A DNA stretch of 64,000 nucleotides, taken from contig CAWAPD010000002.1 of NCBI GenBank assembly GCA_963783865.1, forward strand, positions 372,001-436,000, read 5' to 3'. Below the pieces are notes generated by a model that ran no database searches, was not told the DNA's origin, and saw only the letters and a list, made by a program, of their open reading frames with translations. A program made the translations under genes and the position numbers. Positions 34,442 through 42,919 of this stretch are shown one piece after another. Each line of letters opens with the position of its first letter. Position 1 is the first letter of the stretch. Source of the stretch: CAWAPD01 sp963783865. GTDB taxonomy: Bacteria > Actinomycetota > Thermoleophilia > UBA2241.

Positions 34442-34595
34442 GTGGTCAGTCCGACTCCAAGCCCTTCGCCCTACGGCATCCGCTACGGGCGCTGGGCCGT
34501 ACCACGGACAGACCGTGGGGCGGCGATGACCTCGCCGTCGTGGGCCCGGGGCGGAAACGCCCGGACCTCCTCGTGCTTGGAAAGGAGCATGGGAC
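34442..34595 (+). other. Structured 5' leader of modA
   Basis: This 150-base leader has several strong stems, among them CCACGG/CCGTGG at 34502-34519 and GGGCG/CGCCC with a GAAA-type loop near 34549-34562, then the AAAGGAG ribosome binding site. Metal- or cofactor-responsive control is plausible given modABC and AOR, but no known riboswitch consensus was matched. The rest of the 473-bp gap between the AOR and modA genes holds only their promoters. Confidence 0.3.
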
Positions 34596-35453
34596 ATGAC
34601 CGCAGGTTCGACCGTGCGCGGTCGGGCCACCGGGGGAAGGCCGCGACGCGCGGGCCTCCCGGCGGTCGCCGCGCGATCCCCCCACCGGGGCAGGCGTCCG
34701 CTGTGGCGCGGCCTGTTCGTCACGATGCTGCTCGCGGCGACGGTCGCCGTCGCCGCCTGCGGCAGCGCGTCCGGCGGCACCGTCACGATGCACGTGATGG
34801 CCGCCTCGTCGCTCACCGAGGCGTTCACGAAACTGGGCGCGCAGTACGACGCCGCCCACCCTGGCGTGAAGGTCGTCTTCGACTTCGCCGGGAGCCAGGA
34901 CCTGGTCGCGCAGCTCAAGCAGGGCGCGCCCGGCGACGTGCTGGCTTGCGCCGATACCTCGACGATGGACTCCGTGGCCGACCTCGTCGGCACTCCGCAG
35001 AACTTCGCCGGCAACACGCTGGCAATCATCGTGGCGCCAGGGAACCCCAAGATGGTGAAGTCCCTCACCGACCTCGCCGACCCCTCCCTGAAGGTGGTCC
35101 TTGCCGCCCCGGAAGTCCCGGCCGGCGAGTACGCGCAGCAGATCCTGGACAAGGCCGGCGTCACCGTGAAGCCCGTCTCGCTCGAGGAGAACGTCAAGGG
35201 AGTGGTGACCAAGGTCTCCCTCGGGGAGGCCGACGCGGGCATCGTCTACGTGACCGACGTCACCGCGGCAAAGGGCGAGGTCGACGGCGTGACCATCCCG
35301 GCCGACCAGAACGTCACTGCCGTCTACCCGATCGCGACCATCGACGCGAGCAAGCTCGACGCCGAAGCCAGGGACTTCGTCACCCTCGTCCTGTCGTCTG
35401 AGGGCCAGAAGACACTGCAGGATCTCGGCTTCCTCCCGCCGTCGGGACGGTGA
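34596..35453 (+). CDS. modA: Molybdate/tungstate ABC transporter substrate-binding protein
   Basis: This 285-residue lipoprotein has a long basic N-region and hydrophobic core, lipobox VAAC with Cys55. The mature domain shows the ModA pattern: MAASSLTEAFTKLG with oxyanion-binding serines, VVFDFAGSQDLVAQLKQGAPGDVLACAD, and GEADAGIVYVTDV near the C-terminus. It captures molybdate or tungstate outside the membrane. ATG at 34596 has AAAGGAG 8 bases upstream. First gene of modABC. Confidence 0.93.
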   Translation: MTAGSTVRGRATGGRPRRAGLPAVAARSPHRGRRPLWRGLFVTMLLAATVAVAACGSASGGTVTMHVMAASSLTEAFTKLGAQYDAAHPGVKVVFDFAGSQDLVAQLKQGAPGDVLACADTSTMDSVADLVGTPQNFAGNTLAIIVAPGNPKMVKSLTDLADPSLKVVLAAPEVPAGEYAQQILDKAGVTVKPVSLEENVKGVVTKVSLGEADAGIVYVTDVTAAKGEVDGVTIPADQNVTAVYPIATIDASKLDAEARDFVTLVLSSEGQKTLQDLGFLPPSGR

Positions 35454-36364
35454 GCGGTGGTGTGGTGAGCGGCGGCCGACGAATCGCGAACGCCGCCGTC
35501 GGCGGCGATCCGCCGCCCGGTGGCCGGGCCGGTCCGGCGCCGTGGGCGACGCCCCCAGGCGGCGCCTCGCGACTCGCGCGTCGCGGCAGCGGCGGCGCGC
35601 CCTTCGGGTTCGTGCCGCTCGCCGTGGTCGCGCTCGCCTTCCTCACGCTCCCTCTCGTGGCGCTGGTCGTGCGCGCGCCCTGGCGCGACCTGCCGGCTGA
35701 CCTCACGGCGCCGGGAGTCCTCACCGCCTTGCGTCTGTCGCTCGTGTGCTCGCTCGGGGCGCTCGCCATCTCGCTGGTCTTCGGCGTCCCGCTCGCCTGG
35801 CTGCTCGCGCGCGCCCGCTTCCGCGGCCGCGACGTCGTGCGCGCCCTCGTACTTCTGCCCATGGTGCTGCCGCCCGTGGTCGGCGGCGTCGCCCTCCTCC
35901 TCGCCTTCGGTCGTAACGGCCTCGTGGGGCAGTGGCTGGACCGCGCCTTTGGCGTGACCCTGCCCTTCACGACCGTGGGCGCCATGCTCGCCGAGACGTT
36001 CGTGGCGATGCCGTTCCTCGTCATCGCGGTGGAGGCCGGCATCCGCGGCATGGACCGGCGCTACGAGGACGCCGCGGCGACCCTGGGCGCCGGCCGCTGG
36101 ACGGTCTTCCGTCGCGTGACGCTCCCGCTGATCGCCCCCGCGCTCGCCGCCGGCAGCGCCCTTTGCTGGGCGCGCGCGCTCGGGGAGTTCGGGGCGACGA
36201 TCACGTTCGCCGGCAACCTGCCGGGTACGACTCAGACGATGCCTCTCGCCGTGTACCTGGCGATGCAGAACAACCCGGATGCGGCGATCACCCTCAGCGT
36301 CGTGATGCTGGCGATCTCGTTGGCGGTGCTGGTGGGCTTGCGCGGCCGCTGGTTCCCCTCGTGA
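35450..36364 (+). CDS. modB: Molybdate/tungstate ABC transporter permease
   Basis: This 304-residue membrane permease has five or six hydrophobic helices from residue 50 onward and the EAA loop EDAAATLGAGRWTVFRRVTLPLI near residues 205-227, which docks with the ATPase. The GARALGEFGATITFAGN-type segment is typical of ModB/WtpB. The N-terminal 45 residues are low-complexity and may be dispensable. GTG at 35450 overlaps the modA stop (GTGA). Confidence 0.92.
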   Translation: MSGGVVSGGRRIANAAVGGDPPPGGRAGPAPWATPPGGASRLARRGSGGAPFGFVPLAVVALAFLTLPLVALVVRAPWRDLPADLTAPGVLTALRLSLVCSLGALAISLVFGVPLAWLLARARFRGRDVVRALVLLPMVLPPVVGGVALLLAFGRNGLVGQWLDRAFGVTLPFTTVGAMLAETFVAMPFLVIAVEAGIRGMDRRYEDAAATLGAGRWTVFRRVTLPLIAPALAAGSALCWARALGEFGATITFAGNLPGTTQTMPLAVYLAMQNNPDAAITLSVVMLAISLAVLVGLRGRWFPS

Positions 36365-36404
36365 CGACCACCCGAGCGACACGACCCGAGCGCGAAGGCC
36401 GGCC

Positions 36405-37463
36405 GTGAGCCTCGAGGCCATCGTCGGCCTGCGCAAAGGCACCCTCGACCTCGACGTCGGGCTCGAGGTGGCGAGCAGCGGCGTCGTCGTGCTGCTCGGA
36501 CCGAACGCCGCCGGCAAGACGACGTTGCTGCGGGCGCTCGCGGGCCTCGTGCCGCTGGAGCGTGGCCGCATCGTGCTCGACGGCGTCGTCCTCGACGATC
36601 CGGCGGCCGGCGTGCACGTGCCCACCGAACGGCGGCCCATCGGCGTCGTCTTTCAGGACTACCTTCTCTTCCCCCACCTCTCGGTGCTCGACAACGTCGC
36701 GTTCGGCCCGCGCTCGGGCGGCGCGGGGCGCGCCGCCGCACGGCGGCGCGCCCTCGACCTGCTGGACCGCGTGGGGCTCGCAGACTGCGCCGCGGAGAAG
36801 CCGCGCGCCCTCTCCGGTGGCCAGGCGCAACGGGTCGCCCTCGCACGCGCGCTCGCGACCGAGCCGCGTCTCCTCCTGCTCGACGAGCCGCTCGCGGCCA
36901 TGGACGCCGGAGCGCGCGCCGAGCTGCGCCGCAGCCTCTCCCGGCACCTCGCCGGGTTCCCCGGGACCTGCCTTGTGATCACCCACGACCCGATCGAGGC
37001 CATGACGCTCGGCGACCAGCTCGTCGTCCTGGAGGCCGGGCGCGTCGTGCAGTCCGGATCACCGGACGAGCTCTCCTCTCACCCACGCTCGCGCTACGTG
37101 GCTGAGCTGCTCGGCCTCAATCTCTATCGCGGTCGGGCCGAGCAGCGTGCGGTCGTGCTCGCGAACGGCCAGCGTCTGATGGCCGCCGACCCCGTGCCGG
37201 AGCGAGGCGACGTGTTCGCCGTGATCCCGCCGCGCGCCGTCGCCCTTTACCGGGTGCTGCCGGAGGGGTCGCCCAGGAACGTCTGGGAAGGCACGGTCGT
37301 GGACCTCGACGTCATCGGGAGTCGTGTGCGCGCGCGTGTGGGCGGCGAATTGCCGATCATCGCCGAGGTCACGCCGGCGGCGGTCGCCGCTCTGCATCTC
37401 GACGACGGCGGCCGCGTCTTCGTCGCCGTCAAGGCGATGGAGGTCGAGGTGTACGAGGCATGA
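36405..37463 (+). CDS. modC: Molybdate/tungstate ABC transporter ATPase
   Basis: This 352-residue ABC ATPase has Walker A GPNAAGKTT near residue 32-40, Q-loop VVFQDYLLFPH, signature LSGGQAQRVALARAL, Walker B LLLLDEPLAAMD and H-loop VITHD. A C-terminal TOBE/MOP-like domain (about 235-350) can bind oxyanion and regulate transport. GTG at 36405 lies 40 bases after modB. Its TGA overlaps a following ATG (ATGA), opening a short ORF that runs into the convergent fdhA gene. Confidence 0.93.
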   Translation: MSLEAIVGLRKGTLDLDVGLEVASSGVVVLLGPNAAGKTTLLRALAGLVPLERGRIVLDGVVLDDPAAGVHVPTERRPIGVVFQDYLLFPHLSVLDNVAFGPRSGGAGRAAARRRALDLLDRVGLADCAAEKPRALSGGQAQRVALARALATEPRLLLLDEPLAAMDAGARAELRRSLSRHLAGFPGTCLVITHDPIEAMTLGDQLVVLEAGRVVQSGSPDELSSHPRSRYVAELLGLNLYRGRAEQRAVVLANGQRLMAADPVPERGDVFAVIPPRAVALYRVLPEGSPRNVWEGTVVDLDVIGSRVRARVGGELPIIAEVTPAAVAALHLDDGGRVFVAVKAMEVEVYEA

Positions 37464-37582
37464 AGCCGGGGGACGCGATCGCCAGAGATCTAGGGGCTGC
37501 TGTCGTGAGCAAGCAGTTCGCAGGTGCCCAGCCGCCCGCGACCCGCCGACGCTCTCCGGGCGGCGGCGGCCCGCGCTTCGCG
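37460..37582 (+). other. Gap with a possible gene remnant after modC
   Basis: An ATG overlapping the modC stop opens a frame beginning MKPGDAIARDLGAAVVSKQF. After about 40 codons it enters the convergent fdhA gene and continues only as GC-rich antisense frame. It may be the truncated head of a former mod-operon gene. No function can be assigned. Confidence 0.2.
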
Positions 37583-40276
37583 CTAGACGGCCGCCGCCTC
37601 CGGCTCCGGCTCTCTCTCCACCTTCACCGCGCAGACCTTGAACTCGGCCGTCATGGTGACGGGGTCGTAGGCCGAGTTCGTGAGCTCGTTCACCGGCGAT
37701 TCCTTGTAGTGGAACGTCATGAACATGGTGCCCGGCGGCACCCGCTCGGTGGCCACGAACCGCGTCGTGATCGAACCCCGCCGCGACGACACCCGCACCG
37801 TCTCACCCGCACCCAGCCCCAGAGCCTCGGCGTCGGCCGGGTTGATCTCGGCCAACTCCCAAGGCCGCAGGCCGTCGAGCGCTGCAGAGTGCCGGGTCAT
37901 GATGTTGTAGTGGTAGAGCATGCGCCCCGTGGTGAGCAGCATCGGGTACTCGTCGTCGGTCAGCTCGGCCGGCGCCTCGAAGGGGATGCCCTGCAGCAGG
38001 CCCTTGCCACGCGTGAACCGGCCCTGGTGCAGGTACTTCGTGCCGGGGTGCTCCTCGTCGGGGCACGGCCACTGCAGACCGGCCTCGTCGATGCGCGCGT
38101 AGGTGATGCCCGCGTACTGCGGGACCAGCGTGCGGATCTCTTCGAAGACCTCCTCGGGCGACGCGAAGTCCATGGGGTGCCCGAGCCGCCGGCTGAGGTC
38201 GCAGATGATCTCCCAGTCGGGCCGGCACTGGCCGGGTGGTTCGACCGCCTTGCGCACCCGCTGCACGCGCCGCTCGGTGTTGGTGAAGGTGCCATCCTTC
38301 TCGGCGTAGCAGGCTGCCGGCAGGAAGACGTCGGCATACTTCGCCGTCTCGGTCATGAACAGGTTCTGGGCGACCAGGAAGTCGAGGCTGCCCAGCGCCT
38401 TGCGCACGTGGTTGGCGTCGGCGTCGGTGAGGGCCGGGTCCTCGCCCATGACGTACATGGCCTTGAGCTTGCCGTAGACGGCCATGTCGAGCATCTCGGG
38501 GATGCGCAGGCCCATGCCCTCGGGTAGCTCCACTCCGTAGGCTGCCGCGAACCGCGCCCGGGCGCCGGCATCGTTGACGCTGGGGTACCCGGGGTACGAG
38601 TTCGGCAGGGCGCCCATGTCGCAGGAGCCCTGCACGTTGTTCTGGCCGCGCATCGGATTGACGCCGGCGAACTCGACCCCGATATGGCCGGTGACCATGC
38701 CCAGGTTGGCGAGGTTCATGACGTTCGCGGTGCCGGTCGTGTGCTCGGTGATGCCGAGCGTGTAGTAGATGCCGGCCCGCGGGGTCTTGGCGTAGAGCTC
38801 GGCCGCCTCGACGATGGTCTCGGCCGGCACGCCGGTGATCTCGGCGGTGCGCTCGACCGGGTAGTCCTTGACGGTCTCCCAGAGGTCGTCGAACCCCTCG
38901 CAGCGCTCGTTGACGTACTCCTTGGCGTGCCAGTCGTTGACGATGATCGTGTGCAGGATGCCGTTGACCAGCGCGTTGTCGGTGCCGGGTTTCAGGCGCA
39001 GCCACAGGTGGGCGTGCTCGGCCAGCTCCGTACGCCGCGGGTCGACGACGATCAGCTTGGCGCCGAAGAGCGCCGCGCGCTCCATCTTGTTGCCGATGAT
39101 CGGGTGCGCCTCGGTGGCGTTGGACCCGATGATGAACAGGACGTCGTTCTGCTCGATCTCGCCGATCGAGTTGGTCATCGCGCCCGAGCCCAGCGTGGCG
39201 GCCAGACCGGCCACCGTCGGAGCGTGTCAGGTACGGGCGCAGTGATCGATGCTGTTCGTGTTGAGGCCCGCCCGCGTGAGCCGCTGGAGCAGGTAGTTCT
39301 CTTCGTTGGTGCAGCGGGCCGAGCTGAGGACGCCGACGGAGTCGGCGCCGTGCTCGGCCTGGATCTCGCGGAGCCGCCGGGCGACCAGGTCGAGGGCCTC
39401 GTCCCAGGTGGCCTCGACGAACGCGCCGTCCTTCTTGATGAGCGGCGTCGTGATGCGGTCGGGGCTGTCGATCATGTCGGTGTGGAAGCGGCCCTTGACG
39501 CACAGGGAACCATGGTTGACCGGCGTGTCGTAGTTGGCCGTGACGCCGACCACCTTGCCGTCGGCGACGTTCAGGTCGAAGTTGCAGCCCACGCCGCAGA
39601 ACGGGCAGGTCGTGCGCACCTTCGTGCGGTCCCACGTGCGGCCGCCGCGAAGCTGCTTGTTGACGAGCGCGCCCGTCGGGCAGAGGTCGACGCACTGGCC
39701 GCAGAGGCGGCAGAACGAGATGTCGAGCGGATGGTCGAACGACGACGTGACCGTCGCGTCGAAGCCGCGGCCGACGAAGTCGACCGAGTTGCTCAACTGC
39801 ACCTCTTCACAGACGCGCACGCACTTGCCGCAGAGGATGCATTTGTTCTGGTCGCGCTCGATCAGCGCGTTCACGCTGTCGATCTCGAGGCTCTTCTTCT
39901 CGCCGACGTAGCTCGTGGTCTCGACGCCGTACCGGTAGCAGTACTCCTGCAGCCGGCAGCCGCCCGCCTTCTCGCAGACGAGGCAGTCGGTGGGATGGTC
40001 GGACAGCAGCAGGTCGAGGATGAGGCGGCGCGCCTCGACCACATGGGCGCTCTCGGTGTGCACGACCATGCCCTCGGAGACCTCGGTCGCGCACGCCGCC
40101 ACGAGGTTGGCGCGGCCCTCGACCTGGACCGAGCACAGGCGGCAGGCGGCCGCCACCGACAGCGTCTCGTCGTAGCAGAGGTTGGGGATGTGGACGCCGA
40201 CGCCCAGCGCGGCCTGAAGGATCGAAGTCCCTTCGGGTACGGCGATAGGTCGCCCGTCGATCGTCGCCTGGATCAT
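37583..40276 (-). CDS. fdhA: Formate dehydrogenase catalytic subunit, selenocysteine-containing
   Basis: This 897-residue enzyme reversibly oxidises formate to CO2 at a Mo/W-bis-pterin. It is read through one in-frame UGA at 39227-39229, codon 350 (selenocysteine), in HCART-U-HAPTVAGLA, exactly where formate dehydrogenases carry Sec. Domains: N-terminal [2Fe-2S] (CYDETLSVAAACRLC), His-Cys cluster (HPTDCLVCEKAGGC), two [4Fe-4S] (CILCGKCVRVC and CRLCGQCVDLCP), a further [4Fe-4S] (CPFCGVGC), then the pterin domains. Length and layout match Moorella FdhA (899). ATG at 40276 follows GGGAGCG. The stop is UAG. Without decoding of UGA it would look like two genes. Confidence 0.95.
39197..39229 (-). 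promoter_or_regulatory. Selenocysteine UGA codon and SECIS hairpin in fdhA
   Basis: The UGA at 39227-39229 is followed by a 7-bp stem (GGUGGCC with GGCCGCC, 39197-39215) closed by loop GGUCU, the same apical loop as in the E. coli fdhF SECIS that binds SelB. The loop begins 18-19 bases after the UGA, within the bacterial range. Confidence 0.85.
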
Positions 40277-40350
40277 GAGCACGCTCCCATCCCGCAGTAG
40301 GCCACAGTCCACGTGTCGCTCATCATGCTTCCGGCGTCGGGGGAAGCACC

Positions 40351-40394
40351 ACAAAAAGTGTAGCGGCAGGCTCGCCGTGCGGCAAGCCTGCCGC
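40351..40394 (-). terminator. Rho-independent terminator after the DUF3467 gene
   Basis: A 10-bp stem (GCGGCAGGCT with AGCCTGCCGC) plus an inner GCC/GGC stem is followed leftward by TACACTTTTTG. It is one of the few terminators here with a real U tract and separates fdhA from upstream genes. Confidence 0.8.
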
Positions 40395-40422
40395 CCTCAC
40401 CCGGGGCGCGATGCGACGAGCC

Positions 40423-40710
40423 TCAGTGTCCCGGCGCCTCGGGCAGGTTCTTGATGTTCTCGGCCGCCTGCCACTTGCTCACGTTGTCCTGCATCGCCGC
40501 GATCAGCTCCTTGACGAACTGGGGCGACATGTTCACCCGCGACACGACGACGCCGTTGATCTCCTCTTCGGTCGCGCTCTCGTGGTCGAGGCGGATGAAC
40601 GTCACTGAGAACTCGTAGTCCGAGTGGCTGACGTTGGCGAAGTTGGCGTAGACGCCGGCCATGAGCTCCGGCGTGGCGTGGAGGTTGATCTGGCGCTCCT
40701 CGCCGGTCAT
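40423..40710 (-). CDS. DUF3467 domain protein
   Basis: This 95-residue protein covers the whole DUF3467 domain: YANFANVSHSDYEFSVTFIRLD near residue 20-42 and VSRVNMSPQFVKELIAAMQDNVSKW near 55-80. The family is small, soluble and of unknown function. ATG at 40710 follows GAAGGAGA. It is 13 bases behind the isocitrate-type dehydrogenase gene, so probably co-transcribed, and is closed by a U-tract terminator. Confidence 0.88.
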   Translation of the reverse strand: MTGEERQINLHATPELMAGVYANFANVSHSDYEFSVTFIRLDHESATEEEINGVVVSRVNMSPQFVKELIAAMQDNVSKWQAAENIKNLPEAPGH

Positions 40711-40723
40711 GCGACCATCTCCT

Positions 40724-41722
40724 TCAGAGTCGGGCGGCGACGGCGCGCGCGTATGCCTGCGTGCCGGCCGTGCCGCCGAGGTCGTAGGTCACCGTCTTGC
40801 CCTCGCCGATGACGGCGGCGACGGCATCGTACATCCGGCTCGCCGCCTCGGCCTCGCCGAGGTGCTCGAGCATCAGCACGCCGGACAGCAGCAGCGCCGT
40901 CGGGTTCACCTTGTCCTGCCCGGTGTACTTGGGGGCGCTGCCGTGGACGGGCTCGAACACGGCGGCCTCGGCGCCGATGTTCGCCCCGGGCGCGACGCCG
41001 AGGCCGCCGACCAGCCCGGCGCACAGGTCGCTCACGATGTCGCCGTAGAGGTTGGGCAGCACCAGCACGTCGTAGAGCTCGGGCTTCTGCACGAGCTGCA
41101 TGCACATGTTGTCGACGATGCGGTCCTCGAACTCGATGTCGGCGTACTCCTCGGCGACCTCGCGGGCCACGCGCAGGAACAGCCCGTCGGTGCACTTCAT
41201 GATGTTGGCCTTGTGCACGGCGGTCACCTTGCGGCGCCCGTGCTCGCGCGCGTACTCGAACGCGAACCGCACGATGCGCTCCGTGCCCGGGCGGGTGATG
41301 ATCTTGATGCTCTCGGCCGCATCGGCGCCGACCATGTGCTCGATCCCCGCGTAGAGGTCCTCGGTGTTCTCGCGCACGATCACCAGGTCGATGTCGTCGA
41401 AGTGGCTGCGCACGCCCTTGATCGATCGCGCCGGCCGCAGGCAGGCATAAAGGTCGAGCGTCTTGCGCAGCGCCACGTTGACGCTGCGGAACCCCGAGCC
41501 GACGGGCGTCGTGATCGGCCCCTTGATGGCGACCCTGTTGCGCCGGACCGACTCGACGACCTCGTCGGGCAGGGGCGTGCCGTACTGCTCCATCACGTCG
41601 ACGCCGGCGTCGCGGCGCTCCCACTCGATCGGCACGCCGGTGGCGGCGATCACCGTCTCGAGGGCCTCGGTGAGCTCGGGCCCCGTGCCGTCGCCGGGGA
41701 TCAGGGTCACGCGATAGGTCAC
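40724..41722 (-). CDS. Isocitrate/isopropylmalate/homoisocitrate dehydrogenase family enzyme
   Basis: This 332-residue NAD-type beta-decarboxylating dehydrogenase starts VTLIPGDGTGPELT and has the substrate-phosphate region PVGSGFRSVNVALRK, VRENTEDLYAGIEH, the catalytic Lys in HKANIMKCTDG, and NLYGDIVSDLCAGLVGGLGVAPGAN. These resemble NAD-isocitrate and homoisocitrate dehydrogenases more than LeuB. In a cluster with a homocitrate-type synthase and LeuCD-like proteins it may oxidise homoisocitrate to 2-oxoadipate; a plain isocitrate dehydrogenase is the alternative. GTG at 41722 follows AAGGAG. Confidence 0.85.
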   Translation of the reverse strand: MTYRVTLIPGDGTGPELTEALETVIAATGVPIEWERRDAGVDVMEQYGTPLPDEVVESVRRNRVAIKGPITTPVGSGFRSVNVALRKTLDLYACLRPARSIKGVRSHFDDIDLVIVRENTEDLYAGIEHMVGADAAESIKIITRPGTERIVRFAFEYAREHGRRKVTAVHKANIMKCTDGLFLRVAREVAEEYADIEFEDRIVDNMCMQLVQKPELYDVLVLPNLYGDIVSDLCAGLVGGLGVAPGANIGAEAAVFEPVHGSAPKYTGQDKVNPTALLLSGVLMLEHLGEAEAASRMYDAVAAVIGEGKTVTYDLGGTAGTQAYARAVAARL

Positions 41723-41763
41723 TGCTGCTCCTTGTCTGTCGCCATGTGCGGACCCGCCGGGGC

Positions 41764-41800
41764 GGCGCGGGGGCGCGGCCTGCGGCCGCGCCCCCGCGCC
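41764..41800 (-). terminator. Hairpin between leuD-like and dehydrogenase genes
   Basis: A perfect 17-bp stem (41764-41780 with 41784-41800), loop TGC, 2 bases after the leuD stop. No U tract leftward, so partial read-through into the dehydrogenase gene is possible. Confidence 0.6.
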
Positions 41801-41802
41801 TT

Positions 41803-42387
41803 CTATGCCTCCGGCAGGTGGAACTCGCCGTACTTGCGGAAGTGCTCGACCAGGCCGCCGTCGGAGAGGATCTTGACCATCACCGGGGGCAGCGGCGCGA
41901 AGCCGATCACCGTGCCCTTGGTGAGGTCGCGCACCTCGCCGGCCGCCAGGTCGACCTCGAGCTCGTCGCCCTGGTCGATGCCACCGGTGTCGCACTGCAG
42001 CACCGGCAGGCCGACGTTGATCGCGTTGCGGAAGAAGATGCGGGCGAACGACTGCGCCAGCACCGCGCTCACGCCGGCCAGCTTGATGATCCGCGGCGCG
42101 TGCTCGCGGCTCGAGCCGAGGCCGAAGTTGCGGCCGCCGACCACGAAGTCGCCCGGCTTCATCGCGGCGGCGAACCCGGGGTCGGCGTCCTCGAGCACGT
42201 GCTTGGCCAGCTCGGGCAGGTCGGTGCGCAGGTGGAACAGCCGGCCCGGCGCGATGTGGTCGGTCGAGATGTCGTCGCCGAAGGTCCAGGCGCGGCCGCG
42301 GAGCGGGCCGGCGGCTTCGCCGCCGGCCCCGGCGCCGGCCGCGCCGGCCCCGCTCGTATGCGCCTGCTTGTCGCTTTCGTCAGCCAC
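41803..42387 (-). CDS. leuD: Aconitase-family small subunit (LeuD/homoaconitase type)
   Basis: This 194-residue swivelling-domain subunit of a hydro-lyase has FGDDISTDHIAPGR, the active-site loop GRNFGLGSSREHAP near residue 85-98, and ARIFFRNAINVGLP. The first 27 residues are an Ala/Gly-rich extension. It pairs with the large subunit at 42920. In methanogens and AAA-pathway bacteria such subunits act on homocitrate; in leucine synthesis on isopropylmalate. GTG at 42387 has GGAG within the end of the preceding gene. The stop is UAG. Confidence 0.88.
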   Translation of the reverse strand: MADESDKQAHTSGAGAAGAGAGGEAAGPLRGRAWTFGDDISTDHIAPGRLFHLRTDLPELAKHVLEDADPGFAAAMKPGDFVVGGRNFGLGSSREHAPRIIKLAGVSAVLAQSFARIFFRNAINVGLPVLQCDTGGIDQGDELEVDLAAGEVRDLTKGTVIGFAPLPPVMVKILSDGGLVEHFRKYGEFHLPEA

Positions 42388-42393
42388 TCGCGG

Positions 42394-42906
42394 CTACTCC
42401 GACTCCTCGATCGTCACGGTGTTCATCGCGAGGCCCGGCTCGCGCGCCCCCTGCGGGTCGCGCTCCGGGATGGCCAGCACGACGTCCATCCCCTGGCTCA
42501 CCTTGCCGAACACCGTGTGCTTGCCGTCGAGGTGCGGCGTGGCCCGGAACGTGATGAAGAACTGCGAGCCGTTGGTGCCGGGACCGGCGTTGGCCATCGA
42601 GAGCACGCCGGGGCCGTCGTGCCGGAGCGCGGGGTCGAACTCGTCGGCGAACCGGTAGCCGGGCCCGCCGCGGCCGGTGCCGGTCGGGTCGCCGCCCTGG
42701 GCCATGAAGTCGCGGATCACGCGGTGGAACGTGACCCCGTCGTAGTAGCCGTCGCGGGCCAGGAAGACGAAGTTGTTGACCGTCTTCGGGGCCTTGTCGG
42801 CGAACAGGTCGATCACGATGTCGCCGGCGTCGGTCGAGATCGTGGCCGTGTACGTCTTGGCCGGGTCGATGACCATGGGCGGTGGGGCGTCGTACTGCTT
42901 CGCCAT
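42394..42906 (-). CDS. Cyclophilin-type peptidyl-prolyl isomerase
   Basis: This 170-residue cytoplasmic cyclophilin has the catalytic Arg/Phe set FHRVIRDFMAQGGDPTGTG, the MANAGPGTNGSQFFITF block and HTVFGKVSQGMDVV. It accelerates proline cis-trans isomerisation. It is inserted between the large and small hydro-lyase subunit genes, with gaps of 13 and 6 bases, so it is surely co-transcribed; a specific folding role for that enzyme is only a guess. The stop is UAG. Confidence 0.93.
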   Translation of the reverse strand: MAKQYDAPPPMVIDPAKTYTATISTDAGDIVIDLFADKAPKTVNNFVFLARDGYYDGVTFHRVIRDFMAQGGDPTGTGRGGPGYRFADEFDPALRHDGPGVLSMANAGPGTNGSQFFITFRATPHLDGKHTVFGKVSQGMDVVLAIPERDPQGAREPGLAMNTVTIEESE

Positions 42907-42919
42907 GCCGTCCCCCTCT

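Noticed and set aside
34442..34595. Moco riboswitch before modA
   Set aside because: The leader is structured but I could not match the conserved blocks of the known motif; kept only as an unnamed leader.
37583..39214. Formate dehydrogenase as two separate or frameshifted genes
   Set aside because: The interrupting codon is UGA at the Sec position, followed by a SECIS-type hairpin, and the frame is unchanged.
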